Shown here piece after piece: positions 1-8,478 of a DNA stretch of 47,579 bases. The notes beneath the pieces were generated by a model that had not been told where the DNA came from, made no database searches, and saw nothing but the letters and a program-made list of their open reading frames with translations. The position numbers and the translations under genes are program-made. Each line of letters begins with the position of its first letter. The first letter of the stretch is position 1. Origin of the DNA: Archangiaceae bacterium (GTDB lineage Bacteria; Myxococcota; Myxococcia; Myxococcales; Myxococcaceae); assembly GCA_016879935.1 (NCBI GenBank), contig JAACJQ010000148.1, forward strand, positions 1 through 47,579. Direction: 5' to 3'.

Positions 1-164
1 CGATCATCGCAGCGCGGTTCGATCAGGTGACGCCCGCCAGACCCCGAGAGCGGTGGGCGGCTGCGTGGGGTCTCACCCGGGTTCAGCTCGTCGACCGCGG
101 CCACGCGACGATGCTGCTGTCTGACCTTGCCTCGATCGCCCACCAGCTGCTGGCAGAAGATCTC

Positions 165-206
165 GAAAATGAGACGGGCCGCGACTCCGGTGTGGAGCGC
201 GGCCCG
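165..206 (-). terminator. Rho-independent-type terminator after tatA
   Basis: A GC-rich hairpin lies about 25 bp beyond the tatA stop. The arms at about 175-187 and 194-206 pair over GGGCCGC/GCGGCCC and continue through GACTCC/GGAG with a small bulge. Read on the minus strand, the hairpin is followed closely by a short T-rich run (complement of AAAAT at 166-170). It would end tatA transcription. The remaining bases 1-164 show no gene I can support; the short frames there have no recognisable protein. Confidence 0.6.
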
Positions 207-230
207 AACGCATCGACGACGCCGTGAAGC

Positions 231-452
231 TCAGCCCTGTTTCTGGGCGGCCTTGTCGTTCGACTGCACCTGCTGGCCGCTCGAGTCGGCGAGCTTCTTT
301 TCATCGGCCTCGGCCTCGCCCGACAGGCCCTTCTTCAGGTTCTTCACGAAGGAGCCGATCGACGAGCCGAGCGTGGGCAGCCGCGACGAGCCGAAGAGCA
401 GCACGATCACGACGACGATCAGCAGAATTTCCCAGCCGCGAAGACCACCCAT
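231..452 (-). CDS. tatA: Sec-independent protein translocase TatA/TatE
   Basis: This is a 73-residue Tat translocon subunit, which oligomerises in the inner membrane to let folded twin-arginine substrates cross. The protein begins MGGLRGWEILLIVVVIVLLF: a short periplasmic N-terminus, one membrane helix (about residues 7-22), then an FGSSRLP hinge and an amphipathic helix (GSSIGSFVKNLKKGL), followed by a charged hydrophilic tail. The ATG at 452 is preferred over the longer frame because AAGGAG (460-465, minus strand) sits 7 bp upstream and the helix then starts at the usual place. No tatB or tatC lies nearby, so it is an orphan tatA as in many myxobacteria. It could equally be named tatE. Confidence 0.92.
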   Translation of the reverse strand: MGGLRGWEILLIVVVIVLLFGSSRLPTLGSSIGSFVKNLKKGLSGEAEADEKKLADSSGQQVQSNDKAAQKQG

Positions 453-553
453 TGAGCAACTCCTTGTGAGGCGCACCAGCAGTGTAGGCCCATCGCCTGT
501 AACACCGCCAATGAGCCTCGTCATGTCCCCGTGACGACGGGTGGTTGGAGCCG

Positions 554-2716
554 TCAGGCGACGTTGATGGTTCCCGGGGTCGCGCGGGGCTCGGGCTTGT
601 CGATGGGCGAGGCCACGTGGCGCAGCACGGGCTCAGCGGTGGCGGGCACCTGGCGCTTGGCGACCTCGAGCATCATCGTCTGGCTGCGAATGGTCTGGCC
701 GTCGAGCGCGAGGGGCCGGGGCAGGTACGACCCATCGGCCTGGAGCTGGCGGGCCTTCACATTGTCTTTGAGGCCGAGGCCGATCACCTCGTCGAGCAGG
801 CGCAGGCGGAGCGCGGCGTCTTCGACGGGCGCCATCACCTCGACGCGGCGGTGGAAGTTGCGCGGCATCCAGTCGGCGCTCGAGATGAACACGTCGGTCG
901 CCGTGCCGGTGCCGAACGCGAACACCCGCGCGTGCTCGAGGAAGCGGTCGACGACCGAGATGACGCGAATGCGCTCGCTGACGCCCGGAACGCCGGGGCG
1001 AAGGCAGCAGATGCCACGCACCAGCAGGTCGATCTCCACACCAGCCTGGCTCGCGGCGTAGAGCGCGCGGATGATCACCGGGTCGACCAGCGCGTTCATC
1101 TTGCCGAGAATGCGCGCGGGCTCGCCTTTGCGGGCCTTCTGCGTCTCGCGCTCGATCATCTCGAGCACCTTCGTCTGCAGCGTGTTCGGCGCGACGGCCA
1201 GTCGCTTCCAGTTCGGCTGCGTCGAGTACCCCGTGAGCAGGTTGAAGAGCGCCGTCACGTCGTCGGCGATCTCGGGCCGGGCCGTGAAGAGCGAGACGTC
1301 GGTGTAGATGCGCGCGGTGGCCGGGTTGTAGTTGCCGGTGCCGATGTGCACGTAGCGGCGAATGCCGTTGCCTTCGCGTCGAACGACCAGCGTCACCTTG
1401 CAGTGCGTCTTGAGGCCGATGAGGCCGTAGACGACGTGCACGCCGTTGTCCTCCATGCGGCGCGCCCACGCGATGTTGTTGGCTTCGTCGAGGCGGGCCT
1501 TGAGCTCGACGAGCACCGCCACCTGTTTGCCGTTCTCAGAGGCGCGCACGAGCGACCGGCCGATGGGGCTGTCGCCGGTGGTTCGGTAGAGCGTCTGCTT
1601 GATGGCCAGCACGTTCGGGTCGTCGGCGGCCTCTTCGAGCAACCGCACCACCGGGTCGAACGACTCGTACGGGTGGTGAACGAGCAGATCTTTCTGGGCG
1701 ATGGCCGTGAAGATCGACTCGTCCTTCATGAAGGGCGGCTGCGACGGCACGAAGGCCTCGACGCGATTCTCGGGGCGCTGGTCGACGTCGCTCACGGCCG
1801 TGAGATCCGACACCTGGAGCGGCCCCTCGACGCGGTACACGTCGGAGGTCGAGAGCTTGAGCGCCGAGGTCAACATCGCCTCGATGGCGGGGGTGGCGGC
1901 GTTGTCGATCTCGAGGCGCACGGCGGCGCCACGGTCGCGGCGGCGAAGCTCCTGCTGAATCGAGGCGAGCAGGTCGATCGACTCTTCTTCGTCGACGTCG
2001 ATGTCCCAGTTGCGGGTCACACGAAAGGCGCACGACTGCTCGACGGCGAATCCGGGGAACAGATCGGACGCGTGCATCGAGATCAGCTCTTCGAGCAGCA
2101 GAAACGCGGTGCCGTTCGTCGCGGGCATGCTGACGAGCCGCGGCAGCACCGACGGCACCTGCACCACCGCCATCGACGATTCGGTCGCGTCCTTCTTGCG
2201 GCGCCGATCACCTCGCCGCACCACCATGGCGATGTTCAGCGACTTGTTGCGCAGGTGTGGAAACGGGTGGCCGGGGTCGACCGCGAGCGGCGTGAGGGCA
2301 GGGAAGACCTGCGTCTGAAACGCCTGGCGTGCGGCGTTCTTCTGCTCGGCCGACAGGTTCTCGCGCGTGAGAATGTGCAGCCCGTTGGCCGAGAGCAGCG
2401 GCACCAGCTCCTTCGACCAGAGGCGGTACTGCTCGGTCACCATCACGTGCGCGCGCTCGGAGATCGCCGCGAGCTGTTCCTGCGGCATCATGCCGTCGGC
2501 GGGAAGTTCGGCGATGCCGCCGCTGGCCTGGTGCTTGAGGCCGGCCACGCGCACCATGAAGAACTCGTCGAGGTTGCTCGAGACGATCGAGAGGAACTTG
2601 ATGCGCTCGTGAATCGGCAGCGACGCGTTGCGCGCCTCGGCGAGCACGCGATCGTTGAAGGCCAGCCACGACAGCTCTCGGTTGATGAACAGATGCCGGT
2701 CGGAAGGGTCGACCAT
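554..2716 (-). CDS. ppk1: Polyphosphate kinase 1
   Basis: PPK1 reversibly moves the gamma-phosphate of ATP onto a growing polyphosphate chain. The 720-residue length suits the family (about 690-720). The N-terminal domain begins with the typical INRELSWLAFNDRVL segment (about 11-25). The two histidines of the active site are visible: H438 in GLKTHCK and H457 in YVHIGTGNYN. Their spacing of 19 equals that of H435 and H454 in the E. coli enzyme, so H438 is the predicted phosphohistidine. TLYRTTGDSP (about 375-384) and RGICCLRPG further on are also typical. It is divergent from ppx across 123 bp, so synthesis and breakdown of polyphosphate share a control region. Confidence 0.97.
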   Translation of the reverse strand: MVDPSDRHLFINRELSWLAFNDRVLAEARNASLPIHERIKFLSIVSSNLDEFFMVRVAGLKHQASGGIAELPADGMMPQEQLAAISERAHVMVTEQYRLWSKELVPLLSANGLHILTRENLSAEQKNAARQAFQTQVFPALTPLAVDPGHPFPHLRNKSLNIAMVVRRGDRRRKKDATESSMAVVQVPSVLPRLVSMPATNGTAFLLLEELISMHASDLFPGFAVEQSCAFRVTRNWDIDVDEEESIDLLASIQQELRRRDRGAAVRLEIDNAATPAIEAMLTSALKLSTSDVYRVEGPLQVSDLTAVSDVDQRPENRVEAFVPSQPPFMKDESIFTAIAQKDLLVHHPYESFDPVVRLLEEAADDPNVLAIKQTLYRTTGDSPIGRSLVRASENGKQVAVLVELKARLDEANNIAWARRMEDNGVHVVYGLIGLKTHCKVTLVVRREGNGIRRYVHIGTGNYNPATARIYTDVSLFTARPEIADDVTALFNLLTGYSTQPNWKRLAVAPNTLQTKVLEMIERETQKARKGEPARILGKMNALVDPVIIRALYAASQAGVEIDLLVRGICCLRPGVPGVSERIRVISVVDRFLEHARVFAFGTGTATDVFISSADWMPRNFHRRVEVMAPVEDAALRLRLLDEVIGLGLKDNVKARQLQADGSYLPRPLALDGQTIRSQTMMLEVAKRQVPATAEPVLRHVASPIDKPEPRATPGTINVA

Positions 2717-2839
2717 GGGAACGCTCCTCGTGATGACGGTTTTGGCACGGGAGCCTCTCGGCGCAAGGGTGGCACACGCTTGTGACAGGGTGCGAAAGCG
2801 TGGAGTTGTTCCTGCGCTTGACTACGGTGCCCTCGCCAC

Positions 2840-4354
2840 ATGGCTCGACGACGACTCCCTGATGCAGGCGGTGAAGTTCTGGCCGCCATCGATGTCGGCA
2901 CCAACGCCGTTCGGCTCGAGATCGCGACGGCGTTTCCCGACGGTTCGCTCGAGACGCTGCACACCGAGCGAGACCCCGTTCGCCCCGGCGAGGGCTTGTT
3001 CAAGACGGGCGTGATCGCGAAAGACGTCGCGGGCCGGTTGGTGTCGACGCTGCGGCGCTACGCCTCGGTCTGCAAACGCCACGGCGCGCGGGTTCGGGCG
3101 GTCGCGACGAGTGCGCTGCGGGAAGCGAAGAACCGCGAAGAGATCGTTCGCCGCGTGAAGCGCGAAGCCGGCCTGACGCTCGAGGTCGTCTCGGGGCGTG
3201 AAGAGGCGCGGCTCATCTGTCTGGGCGTGCTCGCGGGGAAGGCCGCGAGTCACCGCTCGTTGTGCATCGACATCGGCGGGGGCAGCACCGAAGTCATCTC
3301 GGCCCAGGGCGAGCTGCCGAAAGATCTGTGGAGCCTCGACATCGGCGCCGTGCGCCTCACCGAGCTCTTCGACGTTCGGGGCGAGGTGCCGAAGCGCCAG
3401 CTGACGTTGATGCGCTCGTTCGTGCGCGAGCTGATGGAGGAGCGCATTCCCCAGGGCATCTCGGGGCTGCCGAAGTCGGCCCTGGGCTCGAGCGGAACGA
3501 TCGGCGCCATCGTCGCGTTCGCGCGCTCGGAGGGCGTCGGTCATGCGACGTTGCTCGAGGTCTCACGCACGGTCGAAGCGCTGGCCGACATGGATCTCGA
3601 GAAGCGCCGCAAACGCTTCGATCCCCGGCGTGCCGACATCGTGACCGCGGGCGCGGTCATTCTCGAGTCGGTGATGAAGCACCTGAAGGTCGAGACCGTC
3701 ACGGCCGTCGATCGCGGCCTGCGCGAGGGCGTGCTCGTCGATCTCGTTCGCAAACAGAAGGAGCAGGTCGCCGATCACTCGCTCTCCGATGCGGCGGTGC
3801 TGGTGGGGCGTCGCTTCGGGTTCTCGGAGCCGCACGGCCGGCAGGTCGCGAAGCTGGCAATGACGTTGTTCGACTCGCTCGCGGCGGTGCACAAGCTGCC
3901 CGCGGCGGCGCGACCCTGGCTCGAGACGGCGGCGCTGCTGCACGACGTCGGGCACGCGGTGAACTACCAGCGCCACCACAAACACGCCTTCTACCTGATC
4001 TCGAACATCGACTTGCCGGGGCTCACCGATCGCGAGCGCCTGATGGTGGCGACGATCGCGCGTTTTCACCGGCGCAGTAACCCAGACCTCACGCACGAGC
4101 TGATGACGCCGTTCTCTGCCACCGAGGCCCGCATCGTTCGCAAGTGCGCGACGCTGTTGCGGGTCGCCGACTCGCTCGATCGCAGTCATCACCAGCCGGT
4201 GCAGAAGCTCGTGCTCGCGTCGCGTGGTCGCACGGTGTGGCTCAAGGCGAAGTCGAAGCAGGCGATCGATCTCGAGCTGTGGGACGTGGAGCACGAGACC
4301 GCGCTCTTCCGTGAGGTGTTCGGTCGCACGCTCGTCGTGAGCGGCGAGCGCTGA
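2840..4354 (+). CDS. ppx: Exopolyphosphatase (Ppx/GppA) with C-terminal HD domain
   Basis: This enzyme removes terminal phosphates from polyphosphate or hydrolyses pppGpp. The 504-residue protein has an actin-like Ppx/GppA half (about 10-310) with the phosphate loops AAIDVGTNAVRLEI near the N-terminus and CIDIGGGSTEVI (about 144-155), plus GSSGTIGAIVAF. A C-terminal HD-type domain follows (about 325-480), with LLHDVGHAVNYQRHHKHAFY near residue 370. This two-domain build matches the long Ppx type of E. coli. Divergent ppk1 supports polyphosphate as substrate, but a guanosine pentaphosphatase role cannot be ruled out from sequence. It ends 22 bp before the convergent response regulator. Confidence 0.95.
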   Translation: MARRRLPDAGGEVLAAIDVGTNAVRLEIATAFPDGSLETLHTERDPVRPGEGLFKTGVIAKDVAGRLVSTLRRYASVCKRHGARVRAVATSALREAKNREEIVRRVKREAGLTLEVVSGREEARLICLGVLAGKAASHRSLCIDIGGGSTEVISAQGELPKDLWSLDIGAVRLTELFDVRGEVPKRQLTLMRSFVRELMEERIPQGISGLPKSALGSSGTIGAIVAFARSEGVGHATLLEVSRTVEALADMDLEKRRKRFDPRRADIVTAGAVILESVMKHLKVETVTAVDRGLREGVLVDLVRKQKEQVADHSLSDAAVLVGRRFGFSEPHGRQVAKLAMTLFDSLAAVHKLPAAARPWLETAALLHDVGHAVNYQRHHKHAFYLISNIDLPGLTDRERLMVATIARFHRRSNPDLTHELMTPFSATEARIVRKCATLLRVADSLDRSHHQPVQKLVLASRGRTVWLKAKSKQAIDLELWDVEHETALFREVFGRTLVVSGER

Positions 4355-4376
4355 ACGAGTCGCCCGCGCGCGTGCT

Positions 4377-5072
4377 TCAGGCGTGCGCTGCGTGCTCGGT
4401 GTCGCTCATGCGGTAGCCGACGCCACGAACGGTCTCGACCATCTCTCGCGCCACGCCGAGCTTGTCGCGCAGTCGCATCACATGGGTGTCGACCGTACGC
4501 GTCTCGAGGGGGCTCGAAATGCCCCACACGTCCGACAGCAGCTGCTCGCGGGTCTGCACCCGGCCGGCGCGCGCGATGAGGTGGTGGAGCAGCTTGAACT
4601 CGAGGGCCGTCAACTCGACCTCTTCGCCAGCGACGTAGGCGCGGTGGGCGGCGAGATCGAGCGAGAGCGCACCGAGCGAGAGCTTCTCGACCCCCTCGGC
4701 TGCCCCCGACCGCCGCAGAATCGCCTTCACCCGGAGCACCAGCTCACGCGGGCTGAACGGCTTGGTGACGTAGTCGTCGGCGCCGACCTCGAAGCCCTGC
4801 ACGCGATCGGCTTCTTCACCTCGCGCCGTCAGCATCACGATCGGCACGTCGCGCGTGGTCGGATCAGCGCGGAGCCGGCGGCAGACGTCTCGCCCCGAGA
4901 TGTCCGGCAGCATGAGATCGAGCAGCACGAGGTCGGGCTTCACGCGGGCGGCCAGCTGCAGGGCGTGCTCTCCGGTCAGGGCCACCGCGGTCTCGAAGCC
5001 TGCGTGCTTCAGGTTGAAGTCCACCAGGCTGGCGAGATCGGCTTCGTCGTCGACGATCAGGATCGTTGGCAT
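4377..5072 (-). CDS. PhoB/OmpR-family response regulator (first of two)
   Basis: This is a 231-residue two-component transcription factor. A receiver domain (1-120) has the acidic pair D8/D9, phosphoacceptor D52 in LVLLDLMLPD, and conserved T and K in LTARGEE and VTKPFS. A winged-helix DNA-binding domain follows (about 135-226: LTALEFKLLHHL, VWGISSPLETRTVDTHVMRLRDKLG, VRGVGYRM). The start was placed at the ATG giving MPTILIVDDE; a frame open further upstream adds 17 residues not expected for the family. It lies last in a minus-strand run after a kinase and another very similar regulator. Which one the kinase phosphorylates is not decidable here. Confidence 0.93.
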   Translation of the reverse strand: MPTILIVDDEADLASLVDFNLKHAGFETAVALTGEHALQLAARVKPDLVLLDLMLPDISGRDVCRRLRADPTTRDVPIVMLTARGEEADRVQGFEVGADDYVTKPFSPRELVLRVKAILRRSGAAEGVEKLSLGALSLDLAAHRAYVAGEEVELTALEFKLLHHLIARAGRVQTREQLLSDVWGISSPLETRTVDTHVMRLRDKLGVAREMVETVRGVGYRMSDTEHAAHA

Positions 5073-5156
5073 GCGCGCGACATAGGCCGTGGGGTCGACG
5101 CTCCCATGTCGCGTGGGTGACAAGGTGATGACGTCGTGTCTCGGCTCTGTGACGCC

Positions 5157-6218
5157 TCAGGTGCCCGTGTCGGGCTCGGAGTCGGGCGCGTCGCCGTGAT
5201 CGTCATGACCCTCGTCATGCGGCAGGTCCATCGAGTCGGCGCTCTGCTCCGCGCTCGAGGCCTCGGTCTCGACGGGAACGTCGGTCGGCTCGGGCAGCTT
5301 CAGCTTCGCCAGCACCTCGTCGGCGGCCTCGTCGACCTGGGTGGACTGGCCGGGCGCCGGCACTTCGATGCCCGGTGGCGGTGGCAGCACGGGAACGGGG
5401 TGACCGAGCGGCTTGAAGTGCGACGGCGCTCCGGGAGGCGGCTTCAGGTAGGGCGGCAGCCCCGAGTGCCGGCGCGCGGCCTGGGCCATCAGCTCGTGGT
5501 GGCGGTAACGGCACTCGAGCATCTTGTGAATGAGCAGCGACGCGCCCGGAACCTTGCGCTCCTGCAGCCCCGAGGTCGCCCGGCGAACGGCATAACGAAC
5601 GCGGCGAATCTGCACGCGCCAGCCGCGAGGCGTCCACGTGAACAGGCCCCACGCCGGGCGCAGATCGCCATCACGCGGAATGCCCGCAGACGCGACGTCG
5701 GCGATCACCATGCGGCCGAGCCGTCGGCGATAGGGAAAGTGCAGATGCCCGAAGGCGAGCGCCGCGGCGTCGAGGTGGCCGAGCAGGCGGCGCAGCGTGT
5801 GATCGTCGAGCGTGGGCTCGAGCGAGTCTTCGAGGTTGCGCGGGTTGGCGTGGCAGACGAACAGGTCTTGCCCTTTGCGCGGCGAATAGCGGCGCGAGAA
5901 CGCGAGCTGGCCGAGCTTCGCGGTCTTCTCGGCGCCGAGCTGATCACGCGTCCAGTCGAGGAGCTCGGTCTTCCAGTGCTCCTTCTCGCGGTAGGCGCCC
6001 GACAGGTAGTTGCCCGAGACGTAGCAGTCGGTGTTGCCCATGAGCAGATCGTCACAGGCGTCGTGAAGAAGCTCGTACGTCTCTCTGGGCCACGCGCCGC
6101 GCAGACAGAGATCGCCCGCGGCGATGATCGCGTCTGGGCTCTGACGCTTGATGTCCTCGAGCACCGCTTCGCAGGCCGGCAGGTTTCCGTGAATGTCAGC
6201 CAGCACCGCGACGCGCAT
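5157..6218 (-). CDS. Calcineurin-like metallophosphoesterase with Pro-rich tail
   Basis: This is a 353-residue predicted metal-dependent phosphoesterase. The N-terminal 220 residues carry the metallophosphatase motifs in order: DIHGN (D8, H10), GDL near residue 36, GNTD near residue 61, a His in CHANPRN, and the closing GHLHFPY. This is the YfcE/YmdB-like group acting on nucleotides or phosphodiesters; the substrate is not predictable. The C-terminal third (about 245-353) is low-complexity, rich in Pro, Glu and Asp, and probably disordered. It starts 13 bp downstream of the histidine kinase and is probably co-transcribed with it, which makes a phosphate-scavenging role reasonable but unproven. 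Confidence 0.85.
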   Translation of the reverse strand: MRVAVLADIHGNLPACEAVLEDIKRQSPDAIIAAGDLCLRGAWPRETYELLHDACDDLLMGNTDCYVSGNYLSGAYREKEHWKTELLDWTRDQLGAEKTAKLGQLAFSRRYSPRKGQDLFVCHANPRNLEDSLEPTLDDHTLRRLLGHLDAAALAFGHLHFPYRRRLGRMVIADVASAGIPRDGDLRPAWGLFTWTPRGWRVQIRRVRYAVRRATSGLQERKVPGASLLIHKMLECRYRHHELMAQAARRHSGLPPYLKPPPGAPSHFKPLGHPVPVLPPPPGIEVPAPGQSTQVDEAADEVLAKLKLPEPTDVPVETEASSAEQSADSMDLPHDEGHDDHGDAPDSEPDTGT

Positions 6219-6231
6219 TCAGCGCCGTACT

Positions 6232-7356
6232 CTAGCCTGAGGTCGCCGGATTCCCAGCGTCAGGCGGTGCCACGGGCAGGGTGATGAAGAAGGTGCTGCC
6301 CTGACCCGGAGCGCTCTCGACGCGAACATCGCCCTTCATCGCGGTCGCGAGGTGCTTCACGATCGACAGGCCGAGGCCGGTGCCACCCATGTCGCGGCTG
6401 CGACCCTTGTCGACGCGATAGAAGCGCTCGAAGAGCCGGGGCAGGTGGCGCGCCTCGATGCCGGGCCCGTCGTCTTTCACCCGCAGCTCGATCTCTTCGC
6501 CGATGCGCGTGGCCGAGACCCAGATGTGGCCGTTCGGTGGCGTGTACTTCACGGCGTTGTCGAGCAGGTTGAGCACCACCTGTTCGATGCCGCGCGGGTC
6601 GGCCAGCACGAAGAGATCGGGAGCCACCTCGAGCTCGATGGCCGTGTTTCGCGCACGGGCCTTGGGGCGCACGGCTTCGGAGGCTCGCTGGGCTGCCATC
6701 GCGACGTTGATCGGCTTCTCGGCCAGCTGCAGCTCTCGCGACTCGAGGCGTGAGAGCTCGAGCAGATCTTCCACCAGCTCGGAGAGCCGCTCGGACTGGC
6801 GGTGAATGATGTCGACCATCTTCGGAGCGGCCACCGGATCCTGCAGGGCGCCGCTCAAGAGCGTCTCGGCATAGCCACGAATGGCCGTCACCGGGGTGCG
6901 GAGCTCGTGGCTGACGTTGGCGACGAAGTCTTTTCGAACCTTCTCGAGCCGGCGCAGCTCGGTGACGTCGACGAAGACGGCCGAGCTGCCCGAGAGATCG
7001 TGACCGAGCGGCGCGACGTGCACCGAGACGACGCGCGGCCGAACGCCCTCGAGCTGCAGCTCGAGCCGGCTCGACACGTTCTCTTTGCAGGCGCGCTCGA
7101 CGGCCTGCTGCAGCTCGGGGCTCGAGACGACCTCTCCGGCGCGATGGCCGACGATGGCGGTGCCCGAGAAGAGCAGCTCTTTGAGGGCGTTGTTGTGCTC
7201 GACGACGGTGCCGTCTTCGCTGGTCACCCAGACGCCTTCGGCCATGCCGTCGATCACGGCGCGCAGCACTGCGAGGGCGCGGGCCATCTCCTTCACGTCG
7301 CCCACAGCGACTGCGTCGGTTCTCGAGGCCACTCGGGTCGTCATCTTCCGGGTCAT
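6232..7356 (-). CDS. PhoR-like sensor histidine kinase without membrane segment
   Basis: This is a 374-residue sensor kinase. A PAS-like domain (about 28-132: VIDGMAEGVWVTSEDGTVVEHN) leads to a HisKA dimerisation domain with phosphoacceptor H150 in FVANVSHELRTPVTAIRGYA, then a HATPase domain with N box (LLDNAVKYTP), G1 (DDGPGIE), F box (LFERFYRVD) and G2 (GGTGLGLSIVKHL). PAS linker and catalytic core resemble PhoR. Unlike E. coli PhoR there is no hydrophobic N-terminus, so the protein should be cytosolic. It is transcribed 45 bp after the response regulator at 7402-8091, its likely partner. The start could be Met1 or Met5. Confidence 0.92.
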   Translation of the reverse strand: MTRKMTTRVASRTDAVAVGDVKEMARALAVLRAVIDGMAEGVWVTSEDGTVVEHNNALKELLFSGTAIVGHRAGEVVSSPELQQAVERACKENVSSRLELQLEGVRPRVVSVHVAPLGHDLSGSSAVFVDVTELRRLEKVRKDFVANVSHELRTPVTAIRGYAETLLSGALQDPVAAPKMVDIIHRQSERLSELVEDLLELSRLESRELQLAEKPINVAMAAQRASEAVRPKARARNTAIELEVAPDLFVLADPRGIEQVVLNLLDNAVKYTPPNGHIWVSATRIGEEIELRVKDDGPGIEARHLPRLFERFYRVDKGRSRDMGGTGLGLSIVKHLATAMKGDVRVESAPGQGSTFFITLPVAPPDAGNPATSG

Positions 7357-7401
7357 AGCGGTCTTCGGTGACGCTCCCGCAACGTCGAGGTGCCGGTGCT
7401 G

Positions 7402-8091
7402 CTACTCGGGCGCGGTCAGCTTGTAGCCGACGCCTCGAATGGTCTCGATGATGTCGCCCGAGGGCCCGAGCTTCTCGCGCAGGCGCTTGATGTGCGTGTC
7501 GACGGTGCGCGTCGTGATCTCGGCGTCGATACCCCAGACGTCAGACAGCAGGGTCTCGCGGGTCTGCACGCGGCCCGGCCGCTCGAGGAACGTCTTGAGC
7601 AGTCGAAACTCGAGGGCGGTCAGCACCACCGGCTTTCCCTTCACCGTCACTTCGTGCCGATCGATGTCGAGCACGATGTCGGGCGCGGTCAGCTTGCCGT
7701 TGCTCGAGACCGCCTTCGGCTCGTTGCCGTCGCGGCGCAGCACGTTCTTGATGCGGAGCATCAGCTCTTTCACCGAGAACGGCTTCACCACGTAGTCGTC
7801 GGCGCCCAGCTCGAGGCCCTTCACGCGGTCTGACTCTTCGCCGCGCGCGGTCACCATGATGATGGGCACGCGTTTGGCGTCGCCTTCACGAACGAGCCGC
7901 GCCACCTCGGTGCCACCGATGTCGGGCAGCATGAGATCGAGGAGGATCAGATCGGGCTTGAAGCTCTTCGCGCGCGAGACACCAGCCGCTCCCGTGCGCG
8001 CCACGTCGGTCTCGAAGCCTTCCTGCTTCAGGTTGTATTCGAGCAGCGACGCGAGGTCCTGCTCGTCTTCGACGATGAGGATGCGCGACAT
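7402..8091 (-). CDS. PhoB/OmpR-family response regulator (second of two)
   Basis: This is a 229-residue regulator with a receiver domain (E8/D9, phosphoacceptor D52 in LILLDLMLPD, VTARGEE, VVKPFS) and a C-terminal winged helix (LTALEFRLLKTFL, DVWGIDAEITTRTVDTHIKRLREKLG, IRGVGYKL). The start ATG at 8091 gives MSRILIVEDE and has AGGAAG just upstream; the frame extends 38 residues further but without homologous character. It is the first gene of the minus-strand run leading to the kinase, so it is the probable cognate regulator and likely PhoB counterpart. It and the regulator at 4377-5072 share long identical blocks, which suggests an old duplication. Confidence 0.94.
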   Translation of the reverse strand: MSRILIVEDEQDLASLLEYNLKQEGFETDVARTGAAGVSRAKSFKPDLILLDLMLPDIGGTEVARLVREGDAKRVPIIMVTARGEESDRVKGLELGADDYVVKPFSVKELMLRIKNVLRRDGNEPKAVSSNGKLTAPDIVLDIDRHEVTVKGKPVVLTALEFRLLKTFLERPGRVQTRETLLSDVWGIDAEITTRTVDTHIKRLREKLGPSGDIIETIRGVGYKLTAPE

Positions 8092-8138
8092 GCGCAGCTT
8101 CCTAACCCAACTGCCTCCGTGGCATAAGCGGCGCGCGC

Positions 8139-8477
8139 ATGGCGACTGGCAAAGAGAAGCGGAAGGAAGAGCGCGTTCCCGTCGATCTGTGGATCGAGGC
8201 GTCACGCGACGGTGAGCTGTACTTCCAGCGGGCCTCGAACCTGAGCGTCGGTGGGGCGTACTTCACGCAGACGATTCCGTTGCCCGTCGGGAGCCGCGTG
8301 GCGCTGAAGTTCGAGCTGCCCCAGGAGCCGATCGAGGTCGTGTGCGAAGGAGAGATCGTCACGGCCAAGGAGCTCGGCATGGGCGTCTCGTTCATCAACC
8401 TGAACGCCGGCGATCGAAAGAAGATCGAAGGCGTGATCGCGAAGATCGCCGCGAAGCTCGAGAAGCTGTCGAAGTGA
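8139..8477 (+). CDS. PilZ-domain protein (putative c-di-GMP receptor)
   Basis: This 112-residue protein is essentially a single PilZ domain. The first c-di-GMP motif (RxxxR type) is represented by KRKEERVPVDLWIEA and the second by NLSVGGAYF ((D/N)xSxxG). Both are present, so binding of c-di-GMP is plausible. The C-terminal helix (about 90-112) is Lys-rich. It starts 47 bp from the divergent response regulator and ends 1 bp from the convergent lipoprotein. PilZ proteins of this short type in myxobacteria act in motility or polysaccharide control, but nothing here shows which partner it uses. Confidence 0.9.
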   Translation: MATGKEKRKEERVPVDLWIEASRDGELYFQRASNLSVGGAYFTQTIPLPVGSRVALKFELPQEPIEVVCEGEIVTAKELGMGVSFINLNAGDRKKIEGVIAKIAAKLEKLSK

Positions 8478-8478
8478 C

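Noticed and set aside
1-164. Short open frame beginning at 27 and its antisense, and a GGTTCGATC motif resembling a tRNA T arm
   Set aside because: No protein family is recognisable and no cloverleaf could be formed around the motif.
545-2785. A 746-residue open frame antisense to ppk1
   Set aside because: It mirrors ppk1 in a high-GC genome, lacks recognisable motifs and would put a long gene opposite an unmistakable enzyme.
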